Below are positions 32,906-40,850 of a stretch of DNA of 64,000 bases, one piece after another. Source of the DNA: Nitrosomaritimum sp049414205 (GTDB lineage Archaea; Thermoproteota; Nitrososphaeria; Nitrososphaerales; Nitrosopumilaceae); contig JBMSGE010000002.1 of NCBI GenBank assembly GCA_049414205.1, positions 20,194-84,193 of the forward strand, written 5' to 3'. Position numbers and translations under genes: made by a program. The notes beneath the pieces are model-generated. The model was not told where the DNA came from. It made no database searches and was given only the letters and a program-made list of their open reading frames with translations. Within the stretch, counting starts at the first letter, position 1; every line of letters begins with the position of its first letter.

Positions 32906-33385
32906 ATGGCTAAAATAAAACTCAAATTCGGAGAAAATGAAATTGAGGTTGATTCTAGAGATTTCTATGTTGATAATCAAACTTTAGGTGAAGTTATTGA
33001 AAATCTTGCAAAACTAATGGAAGAAAACCAAACTAAACCAATTTATGAAAAACCTACTACCAGTGAAATTCCTAAAGAACAAACCTTTGACAGCCTAAGT
33101 TCTTTAGAGGATGTTGAAATTTTTGAACCAGAATTTAATGAACCCAAAGCCATTTCTGCAGAAGAAATTAAAGACAAACTCAAAATTTTGGAAAAAAACT
33201 CTTTCTTTGATTCCCCACGAACCGTTACTGAAACTGTACAACAATTACGAGAATACGGCTGGGTTGCTAGTCCACTAGATGTTTCTAAAACTTTAGTTAA
33301 CATGGCCTCAAATAGAGAAATTTCAAAAAATTCTACAGAGAATAGAACTCATTACTTTGCACAAGAAGCAATACTAATCAATTAA
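32906..33385 (+). CDS. Conserved hypothetical protein with winged-helix-like end, 159 aa
   Basis: ATG at 32906 (TTG 32903 directly before). N-terminal half: KIKLKFGENEIEVDSRDFYVDNQTLG, a beta unit; acidic middle; C-terminal half SPRTVTETVQQLREYGWVASPLDVSKTLVNMASNREISK looks like a small winged helix. It overlaps the convergent zinc-ribbon gene by 8 bp. No family recognised. Confidence 0.6.
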   Translation: MAKIKLKFGENEIEVDSRDFYVDNQTLGEVIENLAKLMEENQTKPIYEKPTTSEIPKEQTFDSLSSLEDVEIFEPEFNEPKAISAEEIKDKLKILEKNSFFDSPRTVTETVQQLREYGWVASPLDVSKTLVNMASNREISKNSTENRTHYFAQEAILIN

Positions 33386-33569
33386 TTTTATACTCGCATT
33401 TTCCACAAGAATCAAAAATCTCACCTTCTAGATGATCAAAGTGAGTTTTGCATTTCAGACATGTGTGATGCATATCAAAATACCCATCATCCTCAGTTTC
33501 TCCTATCTGCTTTGATTCTAATTCCGTACTTCCACATTTGATGCAATGACAACCACATTCAATTTTCAT
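33378..33569 (-). CDS. Zinc-ribbon protein, 63 aa
   Basis: Cys-rich: CGCHCIKCGSTE at the start, CLKCKTHFDHLEG in the middle and CGKCEYKIN at the end, enough ligands for two zinc sites. Eight cysteines plus histidines in 63 residues. Divergent from a second small zinc protein (33621) with only 51 bp between starts. Confidence 0.65.
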   Translation of the reverse strand: MKIECGCHCIKCGSTELESKQIGETEDDGYFDMHHTCLKCKTHFDHLEGEIFDSCGKCEYKIN

Positions 33570-33620
33570 GATGATTCATTTCCGATAATCTATGTATAGT
33601 TGTTACACATATAGAAATTA

Positions 33621-33776
33621 TTGGGTAAAAAAAGAGAAATCCCACTTGAAATTGATGATCATTTTAAACTGTATGGAAAAGAACCATGGGAAGTAGAATA
33701 CGGAGAAAAATGCCCAGTTTGCAATATTAGAATTGATGAATATGGTTTCTGTTCATGTGGTTCAAGTGGAGATTAG
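33621..33776 (+). CDS. Small zinc-ribbon protein, 51 aa
   Basis: TTG start at 33621. Basic N-terminus (GKKREIPLEIDDHF), then CPVC (31-34) and CSC (44-46), forming a compact zinc knuckle. Overlaps the convergent 306-aa gene by 4 bp. Function unknown. Confidence 0.5.
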   Translation: MGKKREIPLEIDDHFKLYGKEPWEVEYGEKCPVCNIRIDEYGFCSCGSSGD

Positions 33777-34693
33777 ACTTGGTTTTGTTTTCTTTTAATT
33801 AGAAACACGGCAATACTTATTCCAGCTATTATAATCACTCCAACATACACAAAAGGTGAGTAATCTTGTGAGTTTACTGTACTTACATCAGGTATGATTG
33901 TGCCAGTTATGGTGATATCACCTGAACTTTCAGGCCTAAGGTTTATCCAGACATGAGTTCCATTATTGATGTAATCGTGAAAGAATATTTTCTCTTCATC
34001 TACAAGCACCTCATATGGCTCAGCCAAAAAATTCACTGGAATGATTATAGTTACAAACTCATTTTCCCCAACCACCTCTAAATTCAATCCATCTAATTTT
34101 TCATTTAGACCAAATTGATGTATTTCAGAAAAAGTTCGAATCTCAAAAGAATATTCTTTATCTTGGATTTTTATTTTCTCAGATTTCTTTGGTTCATTTA
34201 AAGAATATTCTAATGTCATTTGGCATCCATGACACATAATTCCCTTTTTATCACCAAGCATAACTGGTTTATTATTAACAAAAATCAAGTCGGCATCATC
34301 TGGAAGTATAAAAGATGTACTTTGAAGATAAAGAAATTCCATAGTCCAAAAATTACCCTCCATAATCAATTCATCAATTAAATCATATTTTATAATCACA
34401 TCATCTCTTGATGGAAATATCATCAAACTATCCTCATCTTCAATACTGCCATATTGTATTGCATTTCCCTCTTCATCTTTTACAATTAGATTTTCTTTTT
34501 TACCGTCAAGTAGATCTATTTGATGAGGTTCGCCTTGACCTCTAACCACATGTGTTACCTCAATCTCTCCTAAGGAATTGATTTTTACTTCAATTGATTT
34601 TTGTTTGGAATCTTCAAAAATCTGAGCATAGGCTGAAGGTAGAAGTATTAATGCTGATAAAATTATTGAGAAAATAATTACTCCGTGATTCAT
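33773..34693 (-). CDS. Membrane-anchored extracellular protein, 306 aa
   Basis: Signal peptide (1-23, ending SAYAQ), long beta-rich ectodomain, and C-terminal membrane helix (about 280-299) with a basic tail (KRKQNQ). Contains a CHGC pair (IMCHGCQMTL), possibly a disulfide or metal site. No family recognised. Its ATG directly follows the stop of the cyclophilin gene, so the two are probably one operon. Confidence 0.65.
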   Translation of the reverse strand: MNHGVIIFSIILSALILLPSAYAQIFEDSKQKSIEVKINSLGEIEVTHVVRGQGEPHQIDLLDGKKENLIVKDEEGNAIQYGSIEDEDSLMIFPSRDDVIIKYDLIDELIMEGNFWTMEFLYLQSTSFILPDDADLIFVNNKPVMLGDKKGIMCHGCQMTLEYSLNEPKKSEKIKIQDKEYSFEIRTFSEIHQFGLNEKLDGLNLEVVGENEFVTIIIPVNFLAEPYEVLVDEEKIFFHDYINNGTHVWINLRPESSGDITITGTIIPDVSTVNSQDYSPFVYVGVIIIAGISIAVFLIKRKQNQV

Positions 34694-35170
34694 CTATTCC
34701 ACAGTTACATGAAGCATTTTGGCTTCTTCCAAAGGACAATCATTACTGTCTCTTTGTAAATTCACTATTTTATCTGCAACATCCATTCCTTCGGTTACTT
34801 CACCAAATACAGTGTATTGCCTATCCAAAAATGTGGAATCTGTAGTTACAATAAAAAACTGTGAGCCTGCACTATCTGGATCTTGTGCTCTTGCCATTGA
34901 AACAATTCCACGTAAATGAGATCTAGAACTAAATTCAGCCTTGACACTATAGCCAGGTCCTCCCATTCCCCAAGAACTTTTGTTTTCGGTTTTCGTATTT
35001 GGGTCTCCACCTTGAATCATAAATCCAGGAATTACTCTATGAAAAAGAGTTCCATCGTAGAATCCTTCCTTTGCTAATTTTTCAAAATTTCTAACAGTTT
35101 CTGGAGCCAGTTCGGGAAGTAATTTAAAAGAGATTTTTCCTAAATTTGTCTCAATTGTAATATTACTCAA
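34694..35170 (-). CDS. ppiA: Peptidyl-prolyl cis-trans isomerase, cyclophilin type
   Basis: 158 residues, TTG start. Cyclophilin core: FKLLPELAPETVRNFEKLAKEGFYDGTLFHRVIPGFMIQGGD (in parts), with active-site R of FHRV and Q of SAGSQFFI, then TFLDRQYTVFGEV. No signal peptide, so cytoplasmic. Assists protein folding. Followed without a gap by the 306-aa exported protein gene. Confidence 0.93.
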   Translation of the reverse strand: MSNITIETNLGKISFKLLPELAPETVRNFEKLAKEGFYDGTLFHRVIPGFMIQGGDPNTKTENKSSWGMGGPGYSVKAEFSSRSHLRGIVSMARAQDPDSAGSQFFIVTTDSTFLDRQYTVFGEVTEGMDVADKIVNLQRDSNDCPLEEAKMLHVTVE

Positions 35171-35422
35171 TAAATCGATTCAACAGTATTACCATAAGAG
35201 TCTTTTGTGCAAAAATTTTTTAAAAATTATTAAAGATAATTATTTTATTATGAAAAATTTTCAAATGTTAATCCGTAATTCGTTAATAAAATTATAGTTT
35301 TTAACTCACAAAAATCTGTTTAACAAAATTTTGCAAATTGAAATTTATTAAAATCATAAAATCAAAAATAAATTGATTCTAAAAGTTATAGTGTTATATA
35401 GAACAAATAAAATTAGAATTCG

Positions 35423-35647
35423 TTGAATCGTACAAATCAGAGCACGATCATTAAAGAAGCAATTAATTCTTATCTGGACAAGGGCGTTACCGACAAACAA
35501 GACATCTATACTAAAGTAGTAGATGAACTTGGAGTTCCACGACCCACTGTCAGAAGAGTAGCAAGAGACCTTCGAAATGAATTATTAAATAAAATTCAGA
35601 TTTTGCAATCTGACATGACTAAAACAACTCCTGAAGAAGACCAATAA
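35423..35647 (+). CDS. Small helix-turn-helix protein, 74 aa
   Basis: TTG start, with GTTATATAG about 25 bp upstream. Helical throughout: AINSYLDKGVTDKQDIYTKVVDELGVPRPTVRRVARDLRNEL is a convincing helix-turn-helix (recognition helix PRPTVRRVARDL). Probable DNA-binding regulator. Monocistronic. Confidence 0.65.
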   Translation: MNRTNQSTIIKEAINSYLDKGVTDKQDIYTKVVDELGVPRPTVRRVARDLRNELLNKIQILQSDMTKTTPEEDQ

Positions 35648-35732
35648 ACTTGGCTCCTTTTTCTTTTTGATTAATATCAACCACTGATATCAAGCATTAC
35701 TGTTATAAGCAATGAAATTTTTGGACTAAATA

Positions 35733-36209
35733 ATGGGACACTTGGGAAACCATTTGGCTACAGTAGTAACAGGAGTTTTTGCAGCAGTATTGACAGGATT
35801 ATGGCCTGTTTTAGTTGATTTTGCTCCAATCCTAGAGTTTGTATTTATCATGGCAGTCCCAATTACTTGGTTCCTTACTGGAATTTGTTGGATTGCCCAA
35901 AGAAGTGCTGATTATGCACACAACCATCCTACACCATCCACACATGAAAAAAAAAGCTTGAGTAATCCACAAAAAGTTGCTCAAATTTATACAGCAGATG
36001 GAAAACAAGCAAGTCAAACTGAAATTAAAGAAGCCAAAACAGAACTTACCGGAGAATTAAATTCTCTTAAAGAAACTGTAAAACTAAAAGATGATGAAAT
36101 TGACAGATTAAATCAAGAAATTTCTAATTTACAAACTTTGGTTCAAATTGAATCCCTGAAGACCGAACTTGCAAATCTTAAGATGCTAGCATCAAAGTCA
36201 AAAAAATAA
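35733..36209 (+). CDS. Membrane protein with coiled-coil tail, 158 aa
   Basis: Two membrane helices (about 8-30 and 33-55), then a cytoplasmic tail whose last 70 residues form a clear coiled coil (heptads in ELNSLKETVKLKDDEIDRLNQEISNL). Clear TATA element (GTTATAAGC) 23-32 bp before the ATG. No family recognised; possibly a scaffold. Confidence 0.65.
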   Translation: MGHLGNHLATVVTGVFAAVLTGLWPVLVDFAPILEFVFIMAVPITWFLTGICWIAQRSADYAHNHPTPSTHEKKSLSNPQKVAQIYTADGKQASQTEIKEAKTELTGELNSLKETVKLKDDEIDRLNQEISNLQTLVQIESLKTELANLKMLASKSKK

Positions 36210-36211
36210 GA

Positions 36212-36331
36212 TCAATCTTTGCAATGACAACAAACGATTCCATGATTGTCTTTGCAGCCAGGACAGCTAACAGCGCCCCCATAATGACATTTACAAGAAC
36301 ATAACTCGGTTGGATCTTTGTTTGTACTCAT
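36212..36331 (-). CDS. Tiny Cys-rich metal-binding protein, 39 aa
   Basis: ATG at 36331. Eight cysteines (11, 13, 15, 23, 26, 34, 35, 37) and three histidines (16, 30, 36) in 39 residues, arranged CxCxCH, CPGC and CCHC. The density and CxC/CC spacing resemble a metallothionein or a zinc/copper-storage peptide more than a standard zinc ribbon. Convergent with the coiled-coil gene (2-bp gap). No known family. Confidence 0.55.
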   Translation of the reverse strand: MSTNKDPTELCSCKCHYGGAVSCPGCKDNHGIVCCHCKD

Positions 36332-36468
36332 TTACTATATGTCTAAACTTTGTTATTATATGACTTTTGTATTTTTTTTGAAAATTTTTAATTAGAATTA
36401 TTTTTTTGCTAAAAATTATTCCCTTTTAACTACATAACACCCTAAGAAAACCTATCTTATTGTATTAC

Positions 36469-36564
36469 TTATCTCAAAGGAACACGAGTATCAAGCCACT
36501 TCTTCTTTTTGAATTTTACAAACTGTTCTAATATATTGAAAATCATTATCAGGGAATTATTCAT
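36469..36564 (-). CDS. Possible 31-aa basic mini-protein
   Basis: ATG 36564. NILEQFVKFKKKKWLDTRVPLR reads like a conserved end, and an ATATATCC element lies 21-28 bp upstream as expected for a leaderless gene. Nothing else supports it; it fills an otherwise empty 280-bp gap. Confidence 0.3.
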   Translation of the reverse strand: MNNSLIMIFNILEQFVKFKKKKWLDTRVPLR

Positions 36565-36612
36565 GTTGATTTTTTTGATAATTTGGATATATTCAATATT
36601 AAGATAGAAAAT

Positions 36613-37140
36613 TTAATTTTTCAAATTAAATGCCATTTTTAATGTCCCATCTACCATTTCACGCAATCTTTCCTTTGCAGATTCATCAGTTAAAGAATTA
36701 TCAGAAATAGAATCTACAGTCAAGAACACTGCTTTGGGATTGGTTATCACGCGAAAATATGATAATAGTTGAGTTATCAAGGTCTGCACATCAATAAACC
36801 CAATGTTTCCTGCAGCCATAATGACCATTCCTGCAACTTTTCCCTCTGTTTTCTTGTAATTTACATACTCAAACAAATTTTTCAAAGATGAACTGAAAAA
36901 GGAATTGTAGATAGGAGATCCAATTAACCATACATCAGCATCCATCACATCATTAGCAGCATTTTTTGTTGTATCATTATATTCTTCTTCAGGGCCTCTA
37001 TAACATTGAATTTGCTCTTCAGATAAGTTAACTAGCTTGACTTCTACATTCTTGGATTTGATATAATCAAAAACATAATTCATTGCCAAGTGAGTGTTTC
37101 CATTTTTTCTGGGACTTGCTGAAATAATTACAACCTTCAC
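36613..37140 (-). CDS. NAD(P)H-dependent FMN reductase / flavodoxin-like protein
   Basis: 175 residues. Flavodoxin-type FMN site: ISASPRKNGNTHLAM (phosphate loop) and VWLIGSPIYNSFFSSSLKNLFEYV, with MVIMAAGNIG further on. Family members reduce FMN, quinones, chromate or azo compounds. Monocistronic, next to a tRNA gene. Confidence 0.85.
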   Translation of the reverse strand: MKVVIISASPRKNGNTHLAMNYVFDYIKSKNVEVKLVNLSEEQIQCYRGPEEEYNDTTKNAANDVMDADVWLIGSPIYNSFFSSSLKNLFEYVNYKKTEGKVAGMVIMAAGNIGFIDVQTLITQLLSYFRVITNPKAVFLTVDSISDNSLTDESAKERLREMVDGTLKMAFNLKN

Positions 37141-37197
37141 GATTCTATCCGTTCATCTTTGTATTTAAACCGCGACAAATTTTCTTGAAATTAAAAA

Positions 37198-37291
37198 CGG
37201 GCTTGGAGGGCTTCGATCCCTCGACCTGTAACTTAGGAGGCTACCGCGCTATCCATGCTTCGCGTCATTTTTGACTCTGCGCCACAAGCCC
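37198..37291 (-). tRNA. tRNA-Arg (anticodon CCT) with probable D-loop intron
   Basis: Minus-strand cloverleaf: acceptor GGGCTTG/CAAGCCC with discriminator G, D stem GCGC/GCGC, anticodon arm GTAGC-CTCCTAA-GTTAC (anticodon CCT), T arm GAGGG-ATCGAAG-CCCTC. No encoded CCA. The D loop has 29 nt; removing about 19 nt (roughly 37258-37276) leaves a normal AG...CATGGATA loop, implying a non-canonical archaeal intron. Confidence 0.9.
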
Positions 37292-37315
37292 AGCAAAAAA
37301 AATACTTGTAATTAT

Positions 37316-38050
37316 TTAAGCGTAATCTAGATTAGTTCTGATTATGTCTTGAATGTTTTTCCAGCTAAGATTTCCTTTATCATCCCATTTTTCAAAATAA
37401 ATTACATCCTTTAATCCAAGTCGTGGAAGCCAACCTGCACTTTCCAAATCAGGTTTTGTTGCAAATTCATCGACATATCCTAAACAAAGATAGGCTACAG
37501 GAACAACATGATTTGGTAATTCTAATACGTCTTTCAAAACATCATTTGAAAGTATACTTACCCAACCAAGTCCCACTCCCTCAGTTCTTGCAGCAAGCCA
37601 AAGGTTTTGAATAGCACAACAAACACTGTACAAACCTGCTTCGGGAATACTTGATCTCCCTATAACAAATGGACCAAATTTGGATGGATCATATGTAACA
37701 CAGAGATTTACGGGAGATTCAAGAATTCCTTCCAGCTTAAATGACAAATATTTTGATTTTTTAGGCTCTTCAATTAATTGTGAGGATTTTTCCTTTTCTT
37801 CTTCAAAAGATTGCTTTATTCTTGCTTTAGTTTTAGTATCTTTAATCAGAATAAAATTCCATGGCTGAGAAAAACCTACTGAAGGTGCATGATGAGCTGC
37901 ATTCAAAATTCTCGATAACACTTCATCTTCAATAGGCCTAGATGTAAAGTGAGATCTAACATCTCGTCTGGAATGAATTGCCTTGTATAGGCCATTTTTC
38001 TCCTCTTCAGTGAATTCTTCAGTCATCTTCCTTTCTGTTTTACCTTTCAT
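37316..38050 (-). CDS. bluB: 5,6-dimethylbenzimidazole synthase (BluB)
   Basis: 244 residues, nitroreductase fold. AIHSRRDVRSHF, NAAHHAPSVGFSQPWNFILIKD, and EGVGLGWVSI are BluB hallmarks; the enzyme cleaves FMNH2 with O2 to give the lower ligand of vitamin B12. Its presence supports synthesis of true cobalamin, for which ammonia-oxidising archaea are known. Lies between two tRNA genes. ATG 38050; a second ATG (38026) would also keep the domain. Confidence 0.88.
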   Translation of the reverse strand: MKGKTERKMTEEFTEEEKNGLYKAIHSRRDVRSHFTSRPIEDEVLSRILNAAHHAPSVGFSQPWNFILIKDTKTKARIKQSFEEEKEKSSQLIEEPKKSKYLSFKLEGILESPVNLCVTYDPSKFGPFVIGRSSIPEAGLYSVCCAIQNLWLAARTEGVGLGWVSILSNDVLKDVLELPNHVVPVAYLCLGYVDEFATKPDLESAGWLPRLGLKDVIYFEKWDDKGNLSWKNIQDIIRTNLDYA

Positions 38051-38094
38051 TTGTTAAACGTTAATAATGTCTACAACTAGTCTTGTTTTTCAAT

Positions 38095-38168
38095 GGGCCG
38101 GTAGTCTAGCTGGTTAGGATACCGCCTCGACACGGCGGTGATCGTGAGTTCGAATCTCTCTCGGCCCA
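38095..38168 (+). tRNA. tRNA-Val (anticodon GAC)
   Basis: 74 nt: acceptor GGGCCGG/TCGGCCC, discriminator A, D arm GTCT...GGAT, anticodon arm CCGCC-TCGACAC-GGCGG, T arm GTGAG-TTCGAAT-CTCTC. No encoded CCA and no intron. Position 33 is C instead of the near-universal U, and there is a T-T mismatch at 50-64 in the T stem. Confidence 0.88.
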
Positions 38169-38174
38169 CTTTTT

Positions 38175-38669
38175 TTATATTGAACTCTCAAATTCTTTTT
38201 CGATTAAACTCCAAGCACTTTCTGTTGTAATGACTCCATCTGCTCGAAAACTGGATATGTTGCCATCTAAAACTGCTTGATAAATTTCATTACTCACTTC
38301 TGATTTATTTAATTCAAATGTATTTTTCAATGGGATTTCTGCACCAGAATTGAAAATTGCTCGTCCTGGCATTGCAATGTCTCCAGTAGAATATTGACCA
38401 GATCCTAATAATTCCCCGTCTCCGTATAATTGGTAACTAATCAAGGAAACTGTGAATGTTGTTTCACTTGGATTTTTTACAAGATAAGTAACTGTCAATT
38501 TGACTGTATTTTCTACTTTGTTAACGCTAAGTACTTCCACATTCGTCAATTGAATCTCAACTTGCTCTAATTCTGGATTATCAAGACTTGCATACCAAAT
38601 GATTGCACCCATCAAAGCTAGCATAGCTGCAATTGCTGCATATACTACAAGTTTACTTTGAAGTGCCAA
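38175..38669 (-). CDS. Membrane-anchored LEA14-like protein, 164 aa
   Basis: N-terminal membrane helix (about 8-27), then one beta-sandwich: EIQLTNVEVLSVNKVENTVKLTVTYLVKNPSETTFTVSLISYQLYGDGELLGSG, the LEA type-2/WHy pattern (conserved N-P-S). Exposed outside the cell by one anchor. Ends 6 bp from tRNA-Val on the opposite strand. Role unknown. Confidence 0.7.
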   Translation of the reverse strand: MALQSKLVVYAAIAAMLALMGAIIWYASLDNPELEQVEIQLTNVEVLSVNKVENTVKLTVTYLVKNPSETTFTVSLISYQLYGDGELLGSGQYSTGDIAMPGRAIFNSGAEIPLKNTFELNKSEVSNEIYQAVLDGNISSFRADGVITTESAWSLIEKEFESSI

Positions 38670-38751
38670 ATCAATCTAAGCACATTCTAATCAACTAAAA
38701 AAGGTTGTTAAGATCCAAATACATAATATTTGATTCAGTATAGAATTTTTT

Positions 38752-39246
38752 GTGGCTATAGAACAAGCAATTCTTACATGGATTCATCTTGTGGCTGCCG
38801 CAATTTGGGTAGGTGGCTCTTTATTTATCGGAATAGTATTTTCTCCTATTCTAAAAACAATGGCAACTTCAGTTGAAGATAGAATTCAAATAATGATAAG
38901 GGTTGGGAAAAGATTCAACAAAGTTGCTGTTCCTTCATTAATTATTCTAATGGCCACTGGATTATACAATTCTCATATGCTTTTGAGCAAGCCTGACTTG
39001 TTATTAGCAACAAGCTACGGAACTTTTCTTACAATTAAAATTATTTTAGTAATTTCTTTAATCATAACTTATGCAGTACATGTTCGTGTAATTCGTAAAG
39101 ATGTAGAAGAACAAGTTATGTCTAAACAAATGCCTCTCCAACAAATTCAAAAATTAAGGAAAAAAATCATAATTTTAGGCGAGATTACAGTTGTGTTGTC
39201 TGTGGCAATTCTTTTCTTTGCAGCCCTACTCGATGCTGGAGTTTGA
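38752..39246 (+). CDS. CopD-family membrane protein
   Basis: 164 residues, GTG start. Four membrane helices; first helix HLVAAAIWVGGSLFIG has the HxxxAxxWxGG pattern of CopD/DUF420-type proteins, and R-G-K motif RVGKRFNKVAVPSLIILMATG follows. Members are linked to copper handling or haem-related redox. The 3' end overlaps convergent rtcA by 21 bp. Confidence 0.78.
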   Translation: MAIEQAILTWIHLVAAAIWVGGSLFIGIVFSPILKTMATSVEDRIQIMIRVGKRFNKVAVPSLIILMATGLYNSHMLLSKPDLLLATSYGTFLTIKIILVISLIITYAVHVRVIRKDVEEQVMSKQMPLQQIQKLRKKIIILGEITVVLSVAILFFAALLDAGV

Positions 39247-40254
39247 AATTCCCTCTATTCTAACTTCAAAACCATCTTTTATCCTTCCAATCCCATATTT
39301 ACAACCAGTAATTTTTGAGGCAACAAACAGATTTGTTTCTAAATGTTTTGAAATTTTATCCACTTTGAAAATTGTCATTTCATTTGCAAGACTTGCAGGT
39401 AACACAAGCATGTCAGCAAGATTTTCATCTATACTTTGATTAGCATGAATGAATTTATCTAAATCTAAATCAAATTTGTTTTGTTTTAGATTAAACAAAG
39501 AATCAATCCCAATAATTGAATCCTTGTCGATACTACTAATCAAAAGAGATGCCCCTGAATCTAATGCTTGCTCTTCTGTAATTTTTGTATCGACAATAAA
39601 ATTACTTTCAAGTAATTTTTTCTCAATTAACTTAACTTTACTTGAAATGAGCTTAGAGGGTAATCTTGAATAAGAGCATGTTAATTTTACATTCTTTGTA
39701 CTGCGTTTATCAAGAATAATTGAATTTATTTTCTTGGAAGGAAAAACTTCCAACTCTACTATTCCTCCTCCTTTTGGATAATATCCTCTCTTAATTACAT
39801 TTAGAGAAAATTCAATTCCCATTCTAGAATACAATTCTCTCAAAATAATCTGGGAATAGTCTATTGTAGGACTCCAAAGAACATTAGTTCCACCTTTAAT
39901 TGTAAGTTTTAATTTTTTTTTACTAATTGCAACTGCAGGAATTAAAACTTGAATGATTAATGCAATACTGCCAGCAGTTCCAACATCCTCTTCCAGTTCT
40001 ATACTTTTTACTTCGCCTGGAACAAATTTCAAACTTGTTGCTCCTTTTTTTATATGATCTAATTTTACTCCACAAATCTTTTCAAGAATTTTTAAAGCCA
40101 TAAGATGTTGAGGTTTAAGACCTGGGGTTTTCCTTCCCTTTCTAATATTTTCTATAATCACAGGTTTGTGTAAAATAGATGATAATGTAATTGCAGTACG
40201 GACTATTTGTCCTCCTCCCTCCCCAAAAGAACCATCTATTTCTAAAAATTTCAC
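39226..40254 (-). CDS. rtcA: RNA 3'-terminal phosphate cyclase
   Basis: 342 residues, full-length. FLEIDGSFGEGGGQIVRTAITLSSIL start, GLKPQHLMALKIL, GGTNVLWSPTIDY, and FIHANQSIDENLADMLVLPASLA with the nucleophilic His-containing HxNQxxDE-type segment. Converts RNA 3'-phosphate to a 2',3'-cyclic phosphate using ATP. Divergent from nadM. Confidence 0.92.
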   Translation of the reverse strand: MKFLEIDGSFGEGGGQIVRTAITLSSILHKPVIIENIRKGRKTPGLKPQHLMALKILEKICGVKLDHIKKGATSLKFVPGEVKSIELEEDVGTAGSIALIIQVLIPAVAISKKKLKLTIKGGTNVLWSPTIDYSQIILRELYSRMGIEFSLNVIKRGYYPKGGGIVELEVFPSKKINSIILDKRSTKNVKLTCSYSRLPSKLISSKVKLIEKKLLESNFIVDTKITEEQALDSGASLLISSIDKDSIIGIDSLFNLKQNKFDLDLDKFIHANQSIDENLADMLVLPASLANEMTIFKVDKISKHLETNLFVASKITGCKYGIGRIKDGFEVRIEGISNSSIE

Positions 40255-40316
40255 AATATTTCATGAAACCCTTGCTTTATGATAGTTTTTTAAAATGAAA
40301 TTTTCTACCTTTTACT

Positions 40317-40811
40317 ATGAATGGACTCCTAATAGGAAGATTCCAACCATTTCATTTAGGTCATCTTGATGCATTGAATTTTGCACTATCAAGAGTAGAC
40401 AAACTTTGGGTTGGATTGGGGAGTTCAAATAAACCCCTTGAGAAAAATAATCCTTTCTCAGCTGACGAAAGGAAACAAATGATTCTAGATTCTATCAATG
40501 ATTCTATTAAAAATAAAATTGAAATTTGTTTTATACCTGATTTTGAAAATCATCAAAAATGGGCAGATCATATAGATACCATTGTTCCCAAATTTGATAT
40601 CATTTTTACAAATGATGAAATGACTGAATACCTTTATTCTAAACGAGGAAAAAAAGTATCGACTATACCATTTACAAAAAGAGACATTCTATCCGGAACC
40701 AATATTCGAGATTTAATAATTAGCGATCAAACATGGGAAAATTTTGTTCCAGACGGAACTAAAAAACTTCTAAATCAAATTAATGCTAAACAGAGGCTAA
40801 AAAATCTCTAA
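40317..40811 (+). CDS. nadM: Nicotinamide-nucleotide adenylyltransferase
   Basis: 164 residues, archaeal NadM. GLLIGRFQPFHLGHLDAL holds the nucleotidyltransferase HxGH motif; LSGTNIRDLI is the ISxxxxR-type second motif. Joins NMN and ATP to make NAD. Followed at 40 bp by an aminotransferase on the same strand. Confidence 0.93.
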   Translation: MNGLLIGRFQPFHLGHLDALNFALSRVDKLWVGLGSSNKPLEKNNPFSADERKQMILDSINDSIKNKIEICFIPDFENHQKWADHIDTIVPKFDIIFTNDEMTEYLYSKRGKKVSTIPFTKRDILSGTNIRDLIISDQTWENFVPDGTKKLLNQINAKQRLKNL

Positions 40812-40850
40812 TTATAAATAAAACCCAAAAGATGCTTCATTGTAGAAAAA

